Positions 48,328 through 57,374 of a stretch of 64,000 nucleotides of DNA are shown here, piece after piece; position 1 is the stretch's first letter; each line of letters begins with the position of its first letter. Below the pieces are notes generated by a model, which saw only the letters and a list, made by a program, of their open reading frames with translations, did not search any database and was not told the DNA's origin. The position numbers were made by a program, and so were the translations under genes. The DNA is from Rossellomorea sp. y25 (lineage in GTDB: Bacteria > Bacillota > Bacilli > Bacillales > Bacillaceae_B): assembly GCF_038049935.1 (NCBI RefSeq), contig NZ_CP145886.1, positions 3,294,501-3,358,500 on the forward strand, given 5' to 3'.

Positions 48328-48419
48328 ATTGACTCACTCCTTCTGATTGTTTTACATGCTATGGATCGATCCGTACTTAGACGAATCTTCTAAATGTAAA
48401 ATGTATAATAAAAATGATA

Positions 48420-48452
48420 AGTTCAGAGGTGGTCAGACCACCTTTTTCTATT
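48420..48452. other. Palindrome between dnaE and ytsJ, T-run on plus strand only
   Basis: AGGTGGTCAGACCACCTTTTT: an 7-bp stem (AGGTGGT / ACCACCT) followed by T residues only on the plus strand, antisense to the genes on both sides. Confidence 0.5.
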
Positions 48453-48488
48453 AAACAATAATATAAATAATGGTATTAGTAAAGTATG

Positions 48489-51400
48489 TTATTGCAATAT
48501 CACATTTGCTTTACCAAGAATTTGATGTAATTCACGTATTGCCTCTACAGACGGAATCACGCGTAAATTGTCTGGAAGCTGAATGCTCTTTTTTTCACGT
48601 TCATAATAAACGATCACCGGGTTCTTCCCTTTAAACCGTTTAATGGTCTGGTGGATGTGCTGCATGCACGCCTCTTCATCCTGCTCCCTGGCAATTTTCA
48701 AATATAGCTTCTGATCCCTTTCTTTCACTTTCCTTTCTGCCTCTTGCATGGTTTCGAGGTGATTCACAATGAACTGTAGCTTATCATTGCGATCTTCCAC
48801 GTTACCGCCAAACAGGAGGATGTTCCCTTCTTTCAGAAGCGTCATGTTATGGCGATACACATTTGGGAACACCACTGCTTCGATTTCCCCACTTTCATCA
48901 CCTATTTCAAGGAATGCCATCACTTCTCCCTTTTTGGTCCGGATGGATTTCACTCCCATAATATAACCGCCAAATGTGATTTTCGAACCTTTCTGAAGAT
49001 CGGCTATCTGCTGCAGTCCACACTGATCAAACAGGGGACGATGAGAAGAAACGGGATGATTGGATAAGTATAGCCCCAGTACCTGCTTCTCGAATTGAAG
49101 CATGGTATCAATCGTCATAGCCTCCACTTCCACGTATTTAGGCTTCAAGAGGAAGGCCTCTTCTTCATGAAACAAATCAGGATCATCTTCAGGGTTCACC
49201 AGTTCAGCATGTTGAGCCGCCACATCCAGGCTCGCAAGGAGAATAGCCCGATCTACTTCAAATTCATCGAAAGCCCCTGCCAACACCAGGTTTTCGAGGA
49301 TTTTACGGTTGATGCTTTTGGAAGAAACCCTCATGCAAAAATCAAACAGGTCCTGAAATGGCTTTTCTTTTCTCGCACGAATGATTTCCTTTAAAGCTGC
49401 CGCTCCTATTCCCTTAATTGCCCCCAGGCTATAACGGATGCGATTCTTTCCTTCCACAGTAAAAACAAACTGACTCGTATTAATGGAAGGAGGTAAAATC
49501 TCAAGGTCATAAAGCTTTGCTTCCCTAATGTATTGAGCCACCTTCGTCTCATTTCCCACTACAGATGTTAAGAGGGAAGAGATGAAAAAAGCAGGATAAT
49601 GCGCTTTTAGATAGGCCAGTTGATAGGCGATCATACTATACGCGACGGCATGCGACCGGTTGAATCCATAATCTGCGAATCTCACAATAAGATCATAGAT
49701 CGTATGCGCCACTTCTTCGGTATAACCTTTTCGAGTCGAACCGGAAACAAAATGCTCCCGCTCCTGATTGAGGACATCCTTTTTCTTCTTCGAAACCGCT
49801 CTTCTGAGCAAATCTGCTTCTCCAAGTGAGAAGCCGGCCATTTTCGAAGCAATTTGCATGATTTGTTCCTGATATACAATGACGCCGTAGGTCATTTCAA
49901 GGATCGGCTTTAAGTCAGGCAAAGGATATTCCACTTTCTCGCCCCCATGTTTCCGCTTGATATACGTCGGGATGTTTTCCATCGGGCCTGGACGGTATAA
50001 TGCGTTAACGGCCACAATATCTTCAAAAGAATTAGGCTTCAATCTCTTTAATACATTTCGCATTCCTTCTGATTCAAGCTGGAAAATTCCATTGGTCTGT
50101 CCTTTACTCAGCAATTCAAAGGTTTTTGGATCATCCATGGGAATCGAGTCCAGTGAGAAGGATTTATTTGTTCCCATTTGGACGTTCTTCACAATTCTCT
50201 CTAAAATACTTAGATTACGGAGTCCCAGAAAATCCATTTTTAACAATCCGATTTCTTCCAGTATGTCCATAGAAAACTGAGTCAAGTGAATACCGGATGC
50301 ACTGCCCTGAATGGGTACCCACTGCACTAGCGGGGCTTCACTCATCACGACTCCCGCAGCATGGGTGGACGTGTGTCTCGGAAGTCCTTCGAGTTTACAT
50401 GCCGTCTCGAATAACTTCTTGTAATGATCAGAGCTTGTCACAAATTCCCGGAATCCCTTAGACTTTTCATAGGCTTCCTTAAGCGTGATCCCCAACTGAT
50501 TGGGAACAAGCTTGGATACTTGCTCCTGCTCCTTCATATTCAAGCCGAATACACGACCTGTATCACGCATGGCCGCCTTTGCAGCAAAGGTCCCGAACGT
50601 AATGATCTGAGCAACATGAAGGCTCCCATACTTCCCTTCCACATACTCGATCACCTCGTCCCGCCGGTGATCGGGAAAATCGATATCAATATCCGGCATC
50701 GACACCCGATCAGGATTCAAAAATCGTTCAAACAGCAAATGATGCTCGATCGGGTCCACATCTGTAATCCTCAATGCGTACGATACCAAGGAACCCGCTG
50801 CCGATCCCCTTCCAGGTCCCGTCAGGATCTTTCTTTCCTTCGCAAACTTCATAAAATCCCAAACAATCAGGAAGTAATCGCTGAATCCCATCCTGCCGAT
50901 GACTTCAAGCTCATAATCCAATCGTTCTATGTACTCATCCGAAACCGTTTCTACCCTCTCACTCAACCCCTTTTCACAAAGATGGGTCAATTCCTGAAGG
51001 GCGGACACTCCCTCAGGCAGGGGATATTTCGGCAGGAGCTGTTGATGGAAAGGGATTGTCAGGTGGCACTGATCGGCAATTTTCATCGTGTTTTCGAGTT
51101 CCGTGACATGATCAGAAAACAAATCCACCATCTGCTCTTTGGACTTGAAGTAATACTCCTGTGAACCCAACACGTCCCGGTCATCTTCAGAAAGCTTCAC
51201 TCCGTCCCGGATCGCACTCATGCACTCATGGGCAAAATGATCCTCCTGGTCAAGATATTGAACATCATTGGTAGCGACGATTCCGGCACCCGTTTCGTCT
51301 GCCGCCTTCTTTAATAAGGGGATGAGTTCTTCTTCAGCCGGGATGCCATGCTTTTGAAGGCTCAAATAAAATGAATGTTTACCGAACATGCTTTGGAACG

Positions 51401-51845
51401 TTTGAATGCACTTTATCGCTTGTTCTGTTTCATTTTCCAGCAAAAGGGTTTCAATCTCCCCTTTCATTCCTGGAGTGATCACGATTAATCCCTCACTATA
51501 GGATCCGAGCCACTTCAACGGAATCCCATTTTTGGACTTGGCCCCGATCGCACTCGAAATCTTTAACAGATTTTGATAGCCCGTCTGATTTTTCACGAGG
51601 AGAACAAGCGGATAGGACCTTTCTTCGTCTTCTGTTAAAATATCAGCGGTCAACCCGATGATCGGTTTTATATTTTCTTTTAAACACGCCTTATAAAAAG
51701 GGATGGCGGCATACATCATATTTTTATCGGTTAAAGCCAGTGCTTTAAACCCTGAATTCTTCGCTTTATGTACTAGTCCATTTATCGAAATCGTGCTAGA
51801 CAAGAGACTATAGGCACTCGCTACCTGTAAATGAACAAATGACAT
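48489..51845 (-). CDS. dnaE: DNA polymerase III subunit alpha DnaE
   Basis: A 1118-residue C-family polymerase which in Bacillus extends RNA primers on the lagging strand beside PolC. Order: PHP domain (1-205), polymerase palm with the aspartates in PDIDIDFPDHRRDEVIEYV, fingers (GLNMKEQEQVSKLVP to RFADYGFNRSHAVAYSMIAY), helix-hairpin-helix (LGAIKGIGAAALKEIIRA) and an OB fold near the end (KITFGGYIMGVKSIRTKKGE). No proofreading exonuclease is inserted in the PHP domain, unlike PolC. The ATG at 51845 has only a weak ribosome site. Confidence 0.97.
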   Translation of the reverse strand: MSFVHLQVASAYSLLSSTISINGLVHKAKNSGFKALALTDKNMMYAAIPFYKACLKENIKPIIGLTADILTEDEERSYPLVLLVKNQTGYQNLLKISSAIGAKSKNGIPLKWLGSYSEGLIVITPGMKGEIETLLLENETEQAIKCIQTFQSMFGKHSFYLSLQKHGIPAEEELIPLLKKAADETGAGIVATNDVQYLDQEDHFAHECMSAIRDGVKLSEDDRDVLGSQEYYFKSKEQMVDLFSDHVTELENTMKIADQCHLTIPFHQQLLPKYPLPEGVSALQELTHLCEKGLSERVETVSDEYIERLDYELEVIGRMGFSDYFLIVWDFMKFAKERKILTGPGRGSAAGSLVSYALRITDVDPIEHHLLFERFLNPDRVSMPDIDIDFPDHRRDEVIEYVEGKYGSLHVAQIITFGTFAAKAAMRDTGRVFGLNMKEQEQVSKLVPNQLGITLKEAYEKSKGFREFVTSSDHYKKLFETACKLEGLPRHTSTHAAGVVMSEAPLVQWVPIQGSASGIHLTQFSMDILEEIGLLKMDFLGLRNLSILERIVKNVQMGTNKSFSLDSIPMDDPKTFELLSKGQTNGIFQLESEGMRNVLKRLKPNSFEDIVAVNALYRPGPMENIPTYIKRKHGGEKVEYPLPDLKPILEMTYGVIVYQEQIMQIASKMAGFSLGEADLLRRAVSKKKKDVLNQEREHFVSGSTRKGYTEEVAHTIYDLIVRFADYGFNRSHAVAYSMIAYQLAYLKAHYPAFFISSLLTSVVGNETKVAQYIREAKLYDLEILPPSINTSQFVFTVEGKNRIRYSLGAIKGIGAAALKEIIRARKEKPFQDLFDFCMRVSSKSINRKILENLVLAGAFDEFEVDRAILLASLDVAAQHAELVNPEDDPDLFHEEEAFLLKPKYVEVEAMTIDTMLQFEKQVLGLYLSNHPVSSHRPLFDQCGLQQIADLQKGSKITFGGYIMGVKSIRTKKGEVMAFLEIGDESGEIEAVVFPNVYRHNMTLLKEGNILLFGGNVEDRNDKLQFIVNHLETMQEAERKVKERDQKLYLKIAREQDEEACMQHIHQTIKRFKGKNPVIVYYEREKKSIQLPDNLRVIPSVEAIRELHQILGKANVILQ

Positions 51846-51918
51846 GTTATGCACAACCTTTTTCTCAATATACCTTTATTATAGGTAAGAAACCGCAAAA
51901 AAGAAAATATGTTCTCCC

Positions 51919-51947
51919 TCATATCTTGTCCCCTAATCCCATATAGT
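51919..51947 (+). promoter_or_regulatory. Sigma-E promoter of ytrHI
   Basis: TCATATC (-35, 51919-51925), 14 bp, CATATAGT (-10, 51940-51947): close to the sigma-E consensus KMATATT / CATACAMT. ytrH and ytrI are mother-cell sporulation genes in B. subtilis. Confidence 0.7.
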
Positions 51948-51982
51948 TATCGTAAAGACACGTAATAGATGGAGATGATGAA

Positions 51983-52318
51983 ATGGCAGAAGCTTTCTTT
52001 CCGGAATTATTCAAAAGCTTCTTTATTGCTATGGGGGTACTGCTGGGGGGCTCCCTTCTTGGCGGGCTGGCCTCCTTCGCCATGGGGCAGCCTTTATTCA
52101 TTGAAATGAGACGACTTTCCGATTTCCTGCGCATCTGGGCCATCATCGCGGCGATCGGCGGCACTTTCGATACGGTTTACAGCTTTGAAAAAGGCTTTCT
52201 GAATGGAGAAACGAAAGAACTCTTCAAACAATTCCTATTGATTCTTTCCGCTTTAGGAGGAGCTAACACCGCTGCCATGATCATTTCATGGCTCACACAG
52301 GAGCATATGCCGTCATGA
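51983..52318 (+). CDS. ytrH: Sporulation membrane protein YtrH
   Basis: A 111-residue membrane protein with three hydrophobic helices (SFFIAMGVLLGGSLLGGLAS, LRIWAIIAAIGGTFDTVYSF, FLLILSALGGANTAAMIISW). It is full length for the YtrH family and needed for efficient sporulation in B. subtilis, with unknown mechanism. RBS GGAGATGATGAA. It is divergent from dnaE and overlaps ytrI by four bases. Confidence 0.92.
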   Translation: MAEAFFPELFKSFFIAMGVLLGGSLLGGLASFAMGQPLFIEMRRLSDFLRIWAIIAAIGGTFDTVYSFEKGFLNGETKELFKQFLLILSALGGANTAAMIISWLTQEHMPS

Positions 52319-52818
52319 GAATCCCACCCTTTTACCGGCTTCCTTCCTGGCAGCGATTCTTTGCAGGAATGGTTGTAGGCGGAATCATCAGCTGGATGAT
52401 CTTCTTATTCATGTTCGGAACCATGCATGAGAAGCAAGCGCAGAAGATAGAAGAACAAAAACATGACATTAGCAAACTGAAAAACACCCTCTCCTACCTT
52501 CAAGAAGAATACAAACAATTAAACAACGAAAACGAAGACGAACTCACCATCCAGGAAGTCAAAGTAAAGATCATCAACAATACGAAAACAAAAGTGGAAT
52601 TACTCAGTATACACGAAACAGAGGACCGGTTGAGCGAGGATTTGCGGAGCCTTTTGACCAAAGACTTAGAAACGGTGTACGGGAATAAGGAACTCATCAA
52701 GAAGATCATTGAAAATAAAACCGTTAAATTGAATGACAAGTCCTTTAATTTGAAAGTGCGGGAGATGTACTTTTATACGACTACACAGATTACGTTGGAG
52801 TTGAGGTATGAGGAGTGA
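52315..52818 (+). CDS. ytrI: Sporulation membrane protein YtrI
   Basis: A 167-residue protein with one N-terminal transmembrane helix (FFAGMVVGGIISWMIFLFMF) and a coiled coil after it (HEKQAQKIEEQKHDISKLK, LSYLQEEYKQLNNENED), then a conserved domain (IQEVKVKIINNTKTKVELLS). The ATG overlaps the ytrH stop (ATGA). Part of the sporulation pair ytrHI, role unknown. Confidence 0.92.
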   Translation: MRIPPFYRLPSWQRFFAGMVVGGIISWMIFLFMFGTMHEKQAQKIEEQKHDISKLKNTLSYLQEEYKQLNNENEDELTIQEVKVKIINNTKTKVELLSIHETEDRLSEDLRSLLTKDLETVYGNKELIKKIIENKTVKLNDKSFNLKVREMYFYTTTQITLELRYEE

Positions 52819-52836
52819 TGAGCTTAGTTTTGTTGT

Positions 52837-52869
52837 GAACCTGTCGGATGGATGACAGGTTCTTTTTTG
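52837..52869 (+). terminator. Terminator of ytrHI
   Basis: GAACCTGTC and GACAGGTTC pair across an eleven-base loop and are followed by TTTTTTG. Confidence 0.88.
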
Positions 52870-52979
52870 TTGAATTCGTGCACTTTAATAGTGAAACCGG
52901 CATCTAGAGCGGTCATTTGCTTGTCGGTATCCCTATTCGATACGCATTTGGTGGTATTTTCTATCTCCCTTTTTACTTG

Positions 52980-53100
52980 ATTGCGTCATTTGAGGCTGTG
53001 ATTGCGTCAAAATTCAATTTATTGCGTCGTTATTTTAGGAATTGCGTCAAAAGAGGGCTTGATTGCATCATTTTCAGTGTTAATTGCGCCAATTTCCAAG
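52980..53100. repeat. Tandem array, six units at 20-21 bp
   Basis: ATTGCGTCA (variants ATTGCGTCG, ATTGCATCA, ATTGCGCCA) begins at 52980, 53001, 53021, 53041, 53062 and 53083, with spacings 21, 20, 20, 21, 21. It lies between the convergent ytrI and a hypothetical gene. The rest of each unit varies freely. Confidence 0.9.
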
Positions 53101-53242
53101 ATTAGCCAAATTCACCTCGCGTTCCTCTCCCCCCTCTGTATCTTCCAATAAAATGATCAAAACGCTTGGTGCCTATAACAAAGACAGGCTCGATTCATGG
53201 GGATCACCTGGCCTTTAGTTGAAAAAATTGAAAGATAGACTT

Positions 53243-53710
53243 TTACTTTATGACTTTCGCTAGTCCTAAAGCAAGATGCTCCCAAAGGATTTTCTCTACA
53301 ATCTGAGATTTTGTTTCGTCACACTCCACAATGAGAATGACTTCAGATTGCTTCCCCTTTAATCTATGCTTTCCCCGATTTTTGAAAGAGACAAGGAACA
53401 ACCGGATCACCAGTCCAACCACAAACCCTCCAATTGCACCTATTAACCCCCAATAGATGGGACCCCACTTCAGTTCAAAACCGATGCTAGCCGTAACGAC
53501 AGCAGATGCTGTGGCCAGAGGCATCGCAATATCAATAAGGGATAATCCGTCGGACCGGTGCAACGTATCAAATAGTTTCCTGCTTTCTTTCCGATTATCA
53601 AGTGGGACTGCATATATATCTTCCTTTTTTATCCCTATTTTCTCTAAGTTTGCGATAGCAATTTCTAAAAAGATATGATTTTCGAAAGTTGAAAACAATT
53701 GCATGGTCAT
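53243..53710 (-). CDS. Hypothetical protein with glycine-rich membrane hairpin
   Basis: A 155-residue protein. The N-terminal 60 residues read like an alpha/beta ferredoxin-type domain (LFSTFENHIFLEIAIANLEK, IKKEDIYAVPLD). Two closely spaced hydrophobic, glycine-rich segments follow (AMPLATASAVVTASIGFELK and IYWGLIGAIGGFVVGLVIRL), then a second soluble stretch (SEVILIVECDETKSQIVEKI). The ATG overlaps the stop of the upstream TM2-like gene (ATGA), so the two form a coupled pair. I do not recognise a characterised family. Confidence 0.8.
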   Translation of the reverse strand: MTMQLFSTFENHIFLEIAIANLEKIGIKKEDIYAVPLDNRKESRKLFDTLHRSDGLSLIDIAMPLATASAVVTASIGFELKWGPIYWGLIGAIGGFVVGLVIRLFLVSFKNRGKHRLKGKQSEVILIVECDETKSQIVEKILWEHLALGLAKVIK

Positions 53711-54495
53711 ATACGTTTTTTTCCTTTCAGAATGTGAAATGTTCTTTTTTGATAATGTTCTTTTAAAAAACGCCTCTGTTCTTTCTGATAAAGTTTATTA
53801 TTTTCGACTGTGTTCATATAGGCATCGACTATAGCAAACCCATATAGGGAGGGAAACATCAGCAACCACTCAGGATTCAATACCTCAGTAGCTCTTTCGA
53901 TTTCCCCAATAAAAAGCAAGGATACTCCTTCCAACATGTGAGAGTAGTAAAAGAACACAACACTCCAAACGATTACGACAAGTGCTGTCACGATCCGATG
54001 AATGTAAAGCTGCCCCAACCCAGGCATAAATAAAGACCATAATGCTGCTAAGAAGGGGGTTCTTTTATCCAAATAATTCATTTCCAATGCCGCGATACTA
54101 AAGGTGTTTATTTTGTGATCCTCACGTTCAGAGAGAATATAAACGTTATTCAAATCCACGGTCGTGCGGTAACTATCCCAGATCGCAAAGATGTAGACTG
54201 GAATATAAATCAAGAGCCAGCGGGTATCCAATACTTCTTTTGCCATAGGTACGTTCCCCTGGAAAGAATAAATCATGGCCAGATTGACATGTGCTTTCAG
54301 GTTTATCACGACTTCCCAAGTTAACAAAAGGTATCCTCTTATATACTTAGAAAGTAATAAATGGCCAAACCCGGGAAAAGACACTGACCACCATGCAATG
54401 ATGTACGGATTCCTTAAATGGATTTGGGTTGTTCCAAGTATACTGACATGAGCGGTATATCTCCTTGCAGTGTTATCGTTCGTATAGTTATCCAA
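53707..54495 (-). CDS. Duplicated TM2-like multi-pass membrane protein
   Basis: A 262-residue membrane protein made of two related halves. Half 1 (about 29-120) has PYIIAWWSVSFPGFGHLLLS, then MAKEVLDTRWLLIYIPVYIF and AIWDSYRTTVDLNNVY. Half 2 (about 148-240) has PFLAALWSLFMPGLGQLYIH, ATEVLNPEWLLMFPSLYGFA and IVDAYMNTVENNKLY. Each half begins with the PGxGxLY/L turn of TM2-like proteins and ends with an acidic Asp-x-Tyr segment. Function unknown; it is coupled to the next gene by an ATGA overlap. Confidence 0.82.
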   Translation of the reverse strand: MDNYTNDNTARRYTAHVSILGTTQIHLRNPYIIAWWSVSFPGFGHLLLSKYIRGYLLLTWEVVINLKAHVNLAMIYSFQGNVPMAKEVLDTRWLLIYIPVYIFAIWDSYRTTVDLNNVYILSEREDHKINTFSIAALEMNYLDKRTPFLAALWSLFMPGLGQLYIHRIVTALVVIVWSVVFFYYSHMLEGVSLLFIGEIERATEVLNPEWLLMFPSLYGFAIVDAYMNTVENNKLYQKEQRRFLKEHYQKRTFHILKGKKRI

Positions 54496-54797
54496 TAAGA
54501 GCCCATCCCCAAAAATTAAATAATACCTTTATTTTTCCATACTTTTGAATATTTATGATAACTGTTTCCTTAAATACTGGATTCGAAAAAAACATACCTT
54601 TCAAGACGAGCTCAATCGCAATAAATACATATATACTGATGATAGTGAAATCCCCTTTTTACATTTAAATTAATTCTTATTAGGGCTGCACTCATAGTGA
54701 AAAATCCAATCATTCAATAAAAAACATGAGAATAACTCCAACATCCATTCGTTGTACATCATGTAAAGGCCTTTCAACCATATAAGGAGCGAAGTAA

Positions 54798-55361
54798 ATG
54801 AAAAGTTCACCGACCAATTTCATCATCAGGTTAAAAAAGAAAAAAGAGGATGCATTGGAGTACATTATCGATGCTTACATGCCACTCGCGAAAACCATTG
54901 CCAAAAAGATTTTGCACAACAGAAATCGACTTGATATCGATGAATGTATCAACGATGTGTTCCTGACCGTCTGGCAAAATGCCCATCAGTTTAAAGGAGA
55001 ACCTGAGGACTTCAAAAAATGGATTGGGATGATCACAAAGTATAAAGCAATCGACCGATACCGGCAGGCAGAGAAGCGCAACGCACGTGAACAAACGGAC
55101 GAATCCCTACTTCAAAAAGGAAGTTCTCTCGAAACCGATACCTCCGTATTGCAGCGGGAAGAAAAAAATGAATTATTAGCGGCGATCAGCCAGCTTGAGG
55201 ACCTGGACCGGGATATTTTCATGATGAACTATTATTTAGATTTAACGAACAAGGAAATTGCAGATCAATTAAACCTTTCGAAAGCGGCAGTGGATAACCG
55301 TTTATACCGCGGAAAGAAAAAGTTAGCGTCGAATGTGAAATTAAAGGAGCGGCTGGTATGA
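54798..55361 (+). CDS. ECF-type RNA polymerase sigma factor
   Basis: A 187-residue sigma-70 family factor with regions 2 and 4 only. Region 2 spans about 15-95 (DECINDVFLTVWQNAHQFKG, KKWIGMITKYKAIDRYRQAE) and region 4 spans 125-180 (LEDLDRDIFMMNYYLDLTNK, EIADQLNLSKAAVDNRLYRG). Its stop overlaps the start of a membrane-bound DUF4179 gene, the usual place for an anti-sigma factor. No clear autoregulatory ECF promoter was found in the 300 bases upstream. Target genes unknown. Confidence 0.9.
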   Translation: MKSSPTNFIIRLKKKKEDALEYIIDAYMPLAKTIAKKILHNRNRLDIDECINDVFLTVWQNAHQFKGEPEDFKKWIGMITKYKAIDRYRQAEKRNAREQTDESLLQKGSSLETDTSVLQREEKNELLAAISQLEDLDRDIFMMNYYLDLTNKEIADQLNLSKAAVDNRLYRGKKKLASNVKLKERLV

Positions 55362-56374
55362 GCATGAAGGAATGGATGGATTTAGATATAGAGTCACTTG
55401 AACTTGAAGAAGTGACAGAGTTGGAAAAAAAGCGCGTGAAACAGCATGTACTGAAGAAGCTCGAAAATAAGCACGCATGGAGGAATATCGCTGTGGCATC
55501 CGTTATGCTGATCGGAATCTCCACTGCTGCGGGTTATGCCTACCCTTCCTTGGCATCGCAGGTTCCCTTCATGGATGATGTCATACAGTATTTCAGTAAT
55601 GACGAGGCAGGCAAAGAATTCGACGAGTTCTCGACGGATATCGGTCTGGCTGAGATGAGCAACGGGGTGACCGTCATGATCGATAATGCCGTGTATGACG
55701 GAACGAATATAACGGTCTCCTATGCGATTGAAACGGATAAAGACTTCGGGGAAGGCATGAACAGCGGGGCACATTGGTTCGACATCGCAGGTTCGAATGG
55801 AAGCGGCGGGAGTAGTGAAATCACGAAGATCGGCCCTAATCGCTATGTCGGTTTGTCTACCATCACGCCGAGCTTTAAAGGCGGGGACTTTCCGGAAAAG
55901 GTGGATATCACATGGGAACCACAGACGCTTTACAGCACGTCGAATGATGTAAAGGTCCATGGAGAATGGTCATTCGCCTTTTCCTTAAAACGACTGGTAG
56001 GAGACGTCAGGCTCGTAAACGAAACCGTTAAAACGAACGATATTCACTTTACATTAAAATCAGTTGAGCTTACCGATGTTTCAACAGTGATCGCCTATGA
56101 ACAGGTGGTCACAGACACACTTCTCCTGGAGTGGCCGGAAGTTTCACCGGTATTCAAAGTGACGGACGACCTGGGCCATGTCTACCTGGATGGAACGGGG
56201 GGCGGAGGCTTTTCAGCGGATAATGGCAAAACATTGGAAGGCACAACAACATTCAGTACCATTCAAGAAGGTGCAACTAAACTCATCATCAAACCCGTGG
56301 AAATTGCCAGTCTGGGGTCCGGGAAAGATCATACTGAAATGGAACTCGAACCCATTATCATTGATTTAGAATAA
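55358..56374 (+). CDS. DUF4179 membrane protein, probable anti-sigma factor
   Basis: A 338-residue protein: 40 cytoplasmic acidic/charged residues, one transmembrane helix at about 43-63 (NIAVASVMLIGISTAAGYAY), then a large extracytoplasmic beta-rich domain beginning with DUF4179 (AGKEFDEFSTDIGLAEMSNG, VTVMIDNAVYDGTNITVSYA). The ATGA overlap with the sigma gene and this topology indicate an anti-sigma factor that senses an outside signal. No zinc-binding HxxxCxxC motif is visible, so it is not the ZAS type. Confidence 0.85.
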   Translation: MSMKEWMDLDIESLELEEVTELEKKRVKQHVLKKLENKHAWRNIAVASVMLIGISTAAGYAYPSLASQVPFMDDVIQYFSNDEAGKEFDEFSTDIGLAEMSNGVTVMIDNAVYDGTNITVSYAIETDKDFGEGMNSGAHWFDIAGSNGSGGSSEITKIGPNRYVGLSTITPSFKGGDFPEKVDITWEPQTLYSTSNDVKVHGEWSFAFSLKRLVGDVRLVNETVKTNDIHFTLKSVELTDVSTVIAYEQVVTDTLLLEWPEVSPVFKVTDDLGHVYLDGTGGGGFSADNGKTLEGTTTFSTIQEGATKLIIKPVEIASLGSGKDHTEMELEPIIIDLE

Positions 56375-56494
56375 TAATTTCTTCTTCCCCTATCGAAGTT
56401 GAAGGACTTTAATAGGGGATCTATTTATTTTCAAAGGATTACAGCGTCCCGATATCGGATTGAATCAATCTTGATACTATTTCATCCATAAGCG

Positions 56495-57358
56495 TTACCT
56501 GTATCCCTTCATCCCACTCTCAAATGCTTCCGGGTCGTCATTCTCAACTCCATGGAGTGCTTCCTGCAATGCAAATGTACCCCGGTAAAAGTTCATTCTG
56601 GCAAAAATCCGGTCCCCATTCTGATACATCTCCAGGCACCTTCTGACGAAAGGTTCGCCGTAACTGGATAATAGTCCTGCAAAGTCATAAGCGGGATCGC
56701 CCACTTCCGATTCACCAAAATCGATGATTCCGGATACTTCATTTCTTTCCCTATTCCAGAGAATATTCGATGCACCAAAGTCTCCATGTGTGAGGACCGG
56801 TTTGAAATCCAGAAGTTCATTTTTGGATAAGAACGAATCGAAGTGCCGGCTGACTTCCAGCTTAGCTTTCACATTCATATGGGGAAAGAGTTTCTCTCTG
56901 AATCTTTCGTATAAATCTTCAATCGAGCTCCGAATATCATCGATGCTGTTCTTTTCAACCTCTAAATCTTCGACAGGCCGGGAGTGCAATTCAGTCAAAA
57001 ATTTCACCAATTGGGAAGCGATTTTAAGACTATGTTCTTCATACTCTTTAAAAACCCCTGGCCATAAAGGATCACCCTCAATCAACCTGTATCCGGTAAA
57101 CACTTTCCCCACTTCTGCGGGCTCCATGGATTGGTAAAGGGGGTATGGGACCGGCAATGAGAGGTTTCCCTTTATACTTTCCAATACGCCCGTTTCTTTC
57201 TTCAACTTCCTGATCCCTTCCATGTACTTGGGGAATCGGAACACGATGGAATGGTTAACAATGAGAACATCATTATTCTGACCGATTTCATTCACTTCAC
57301 TGTGAGTAATCTCAAACTCAGGGTAGACTTCTCTTATTCTCTTTTCATGGATGGGCAC
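56495..57358 (-). CDS. Aminoglycoside phosphotransferase-family kinase
   Basis: A 287-residue APH/choline-kinase fold protein. The catalytic loop is LTHGDFGASNILWN (H-G-D-x-x-x-x-N) and the metal-binding loop SGIIDFGESEVGDPAYDFAG. An N-lobe with YPEFEITHSEVNEIGQNND leads in. The start is placed at GTG (57358), about ten bases after GGAGG; the open frame continues into the upstream hydrolase gene without support. Substrate cannot be told; many such chromosomal proteins do not act on antibiotics. Follows the hydrolase gene on the same strand. Confidence 0.85.
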   Translation of the reverse strand: MPIHEKRIREVYPEFEITHSEVNEIGQNNDVLIVNHSIVFRFPKYMEGIRKLKKETGVLESIKGNLSLPVPYPLYQSMEPAEVGKVFTGYRLIEGDPLWPGVFKEYEEHSLKIASQLVKFLTELHSRPVEDLEVEKNSIDDIRSSIEDLYERFREKLFPHMNVKAKLEVSRHFDSFLSKNELLDFKPVLTHGDFGASNILWNRERNEVSGIIDFGESEVGDPAYDFAGLLSSYGEPFVRRCLEMYQNGDRIFARMNFYRGTFALQEALHGVENDDPEAFESGMKGYR

Positions 57359-57374
57359 TATATATCTGCCTCCT

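Noticed and set aside
52980..53100. CRISPR array
   Set aside because: Words are 9 bp at 20-21 bp spacing, without long repeats or spacers of 30 bp or more; no cas genes nearby. The same holds for the other three arrays.
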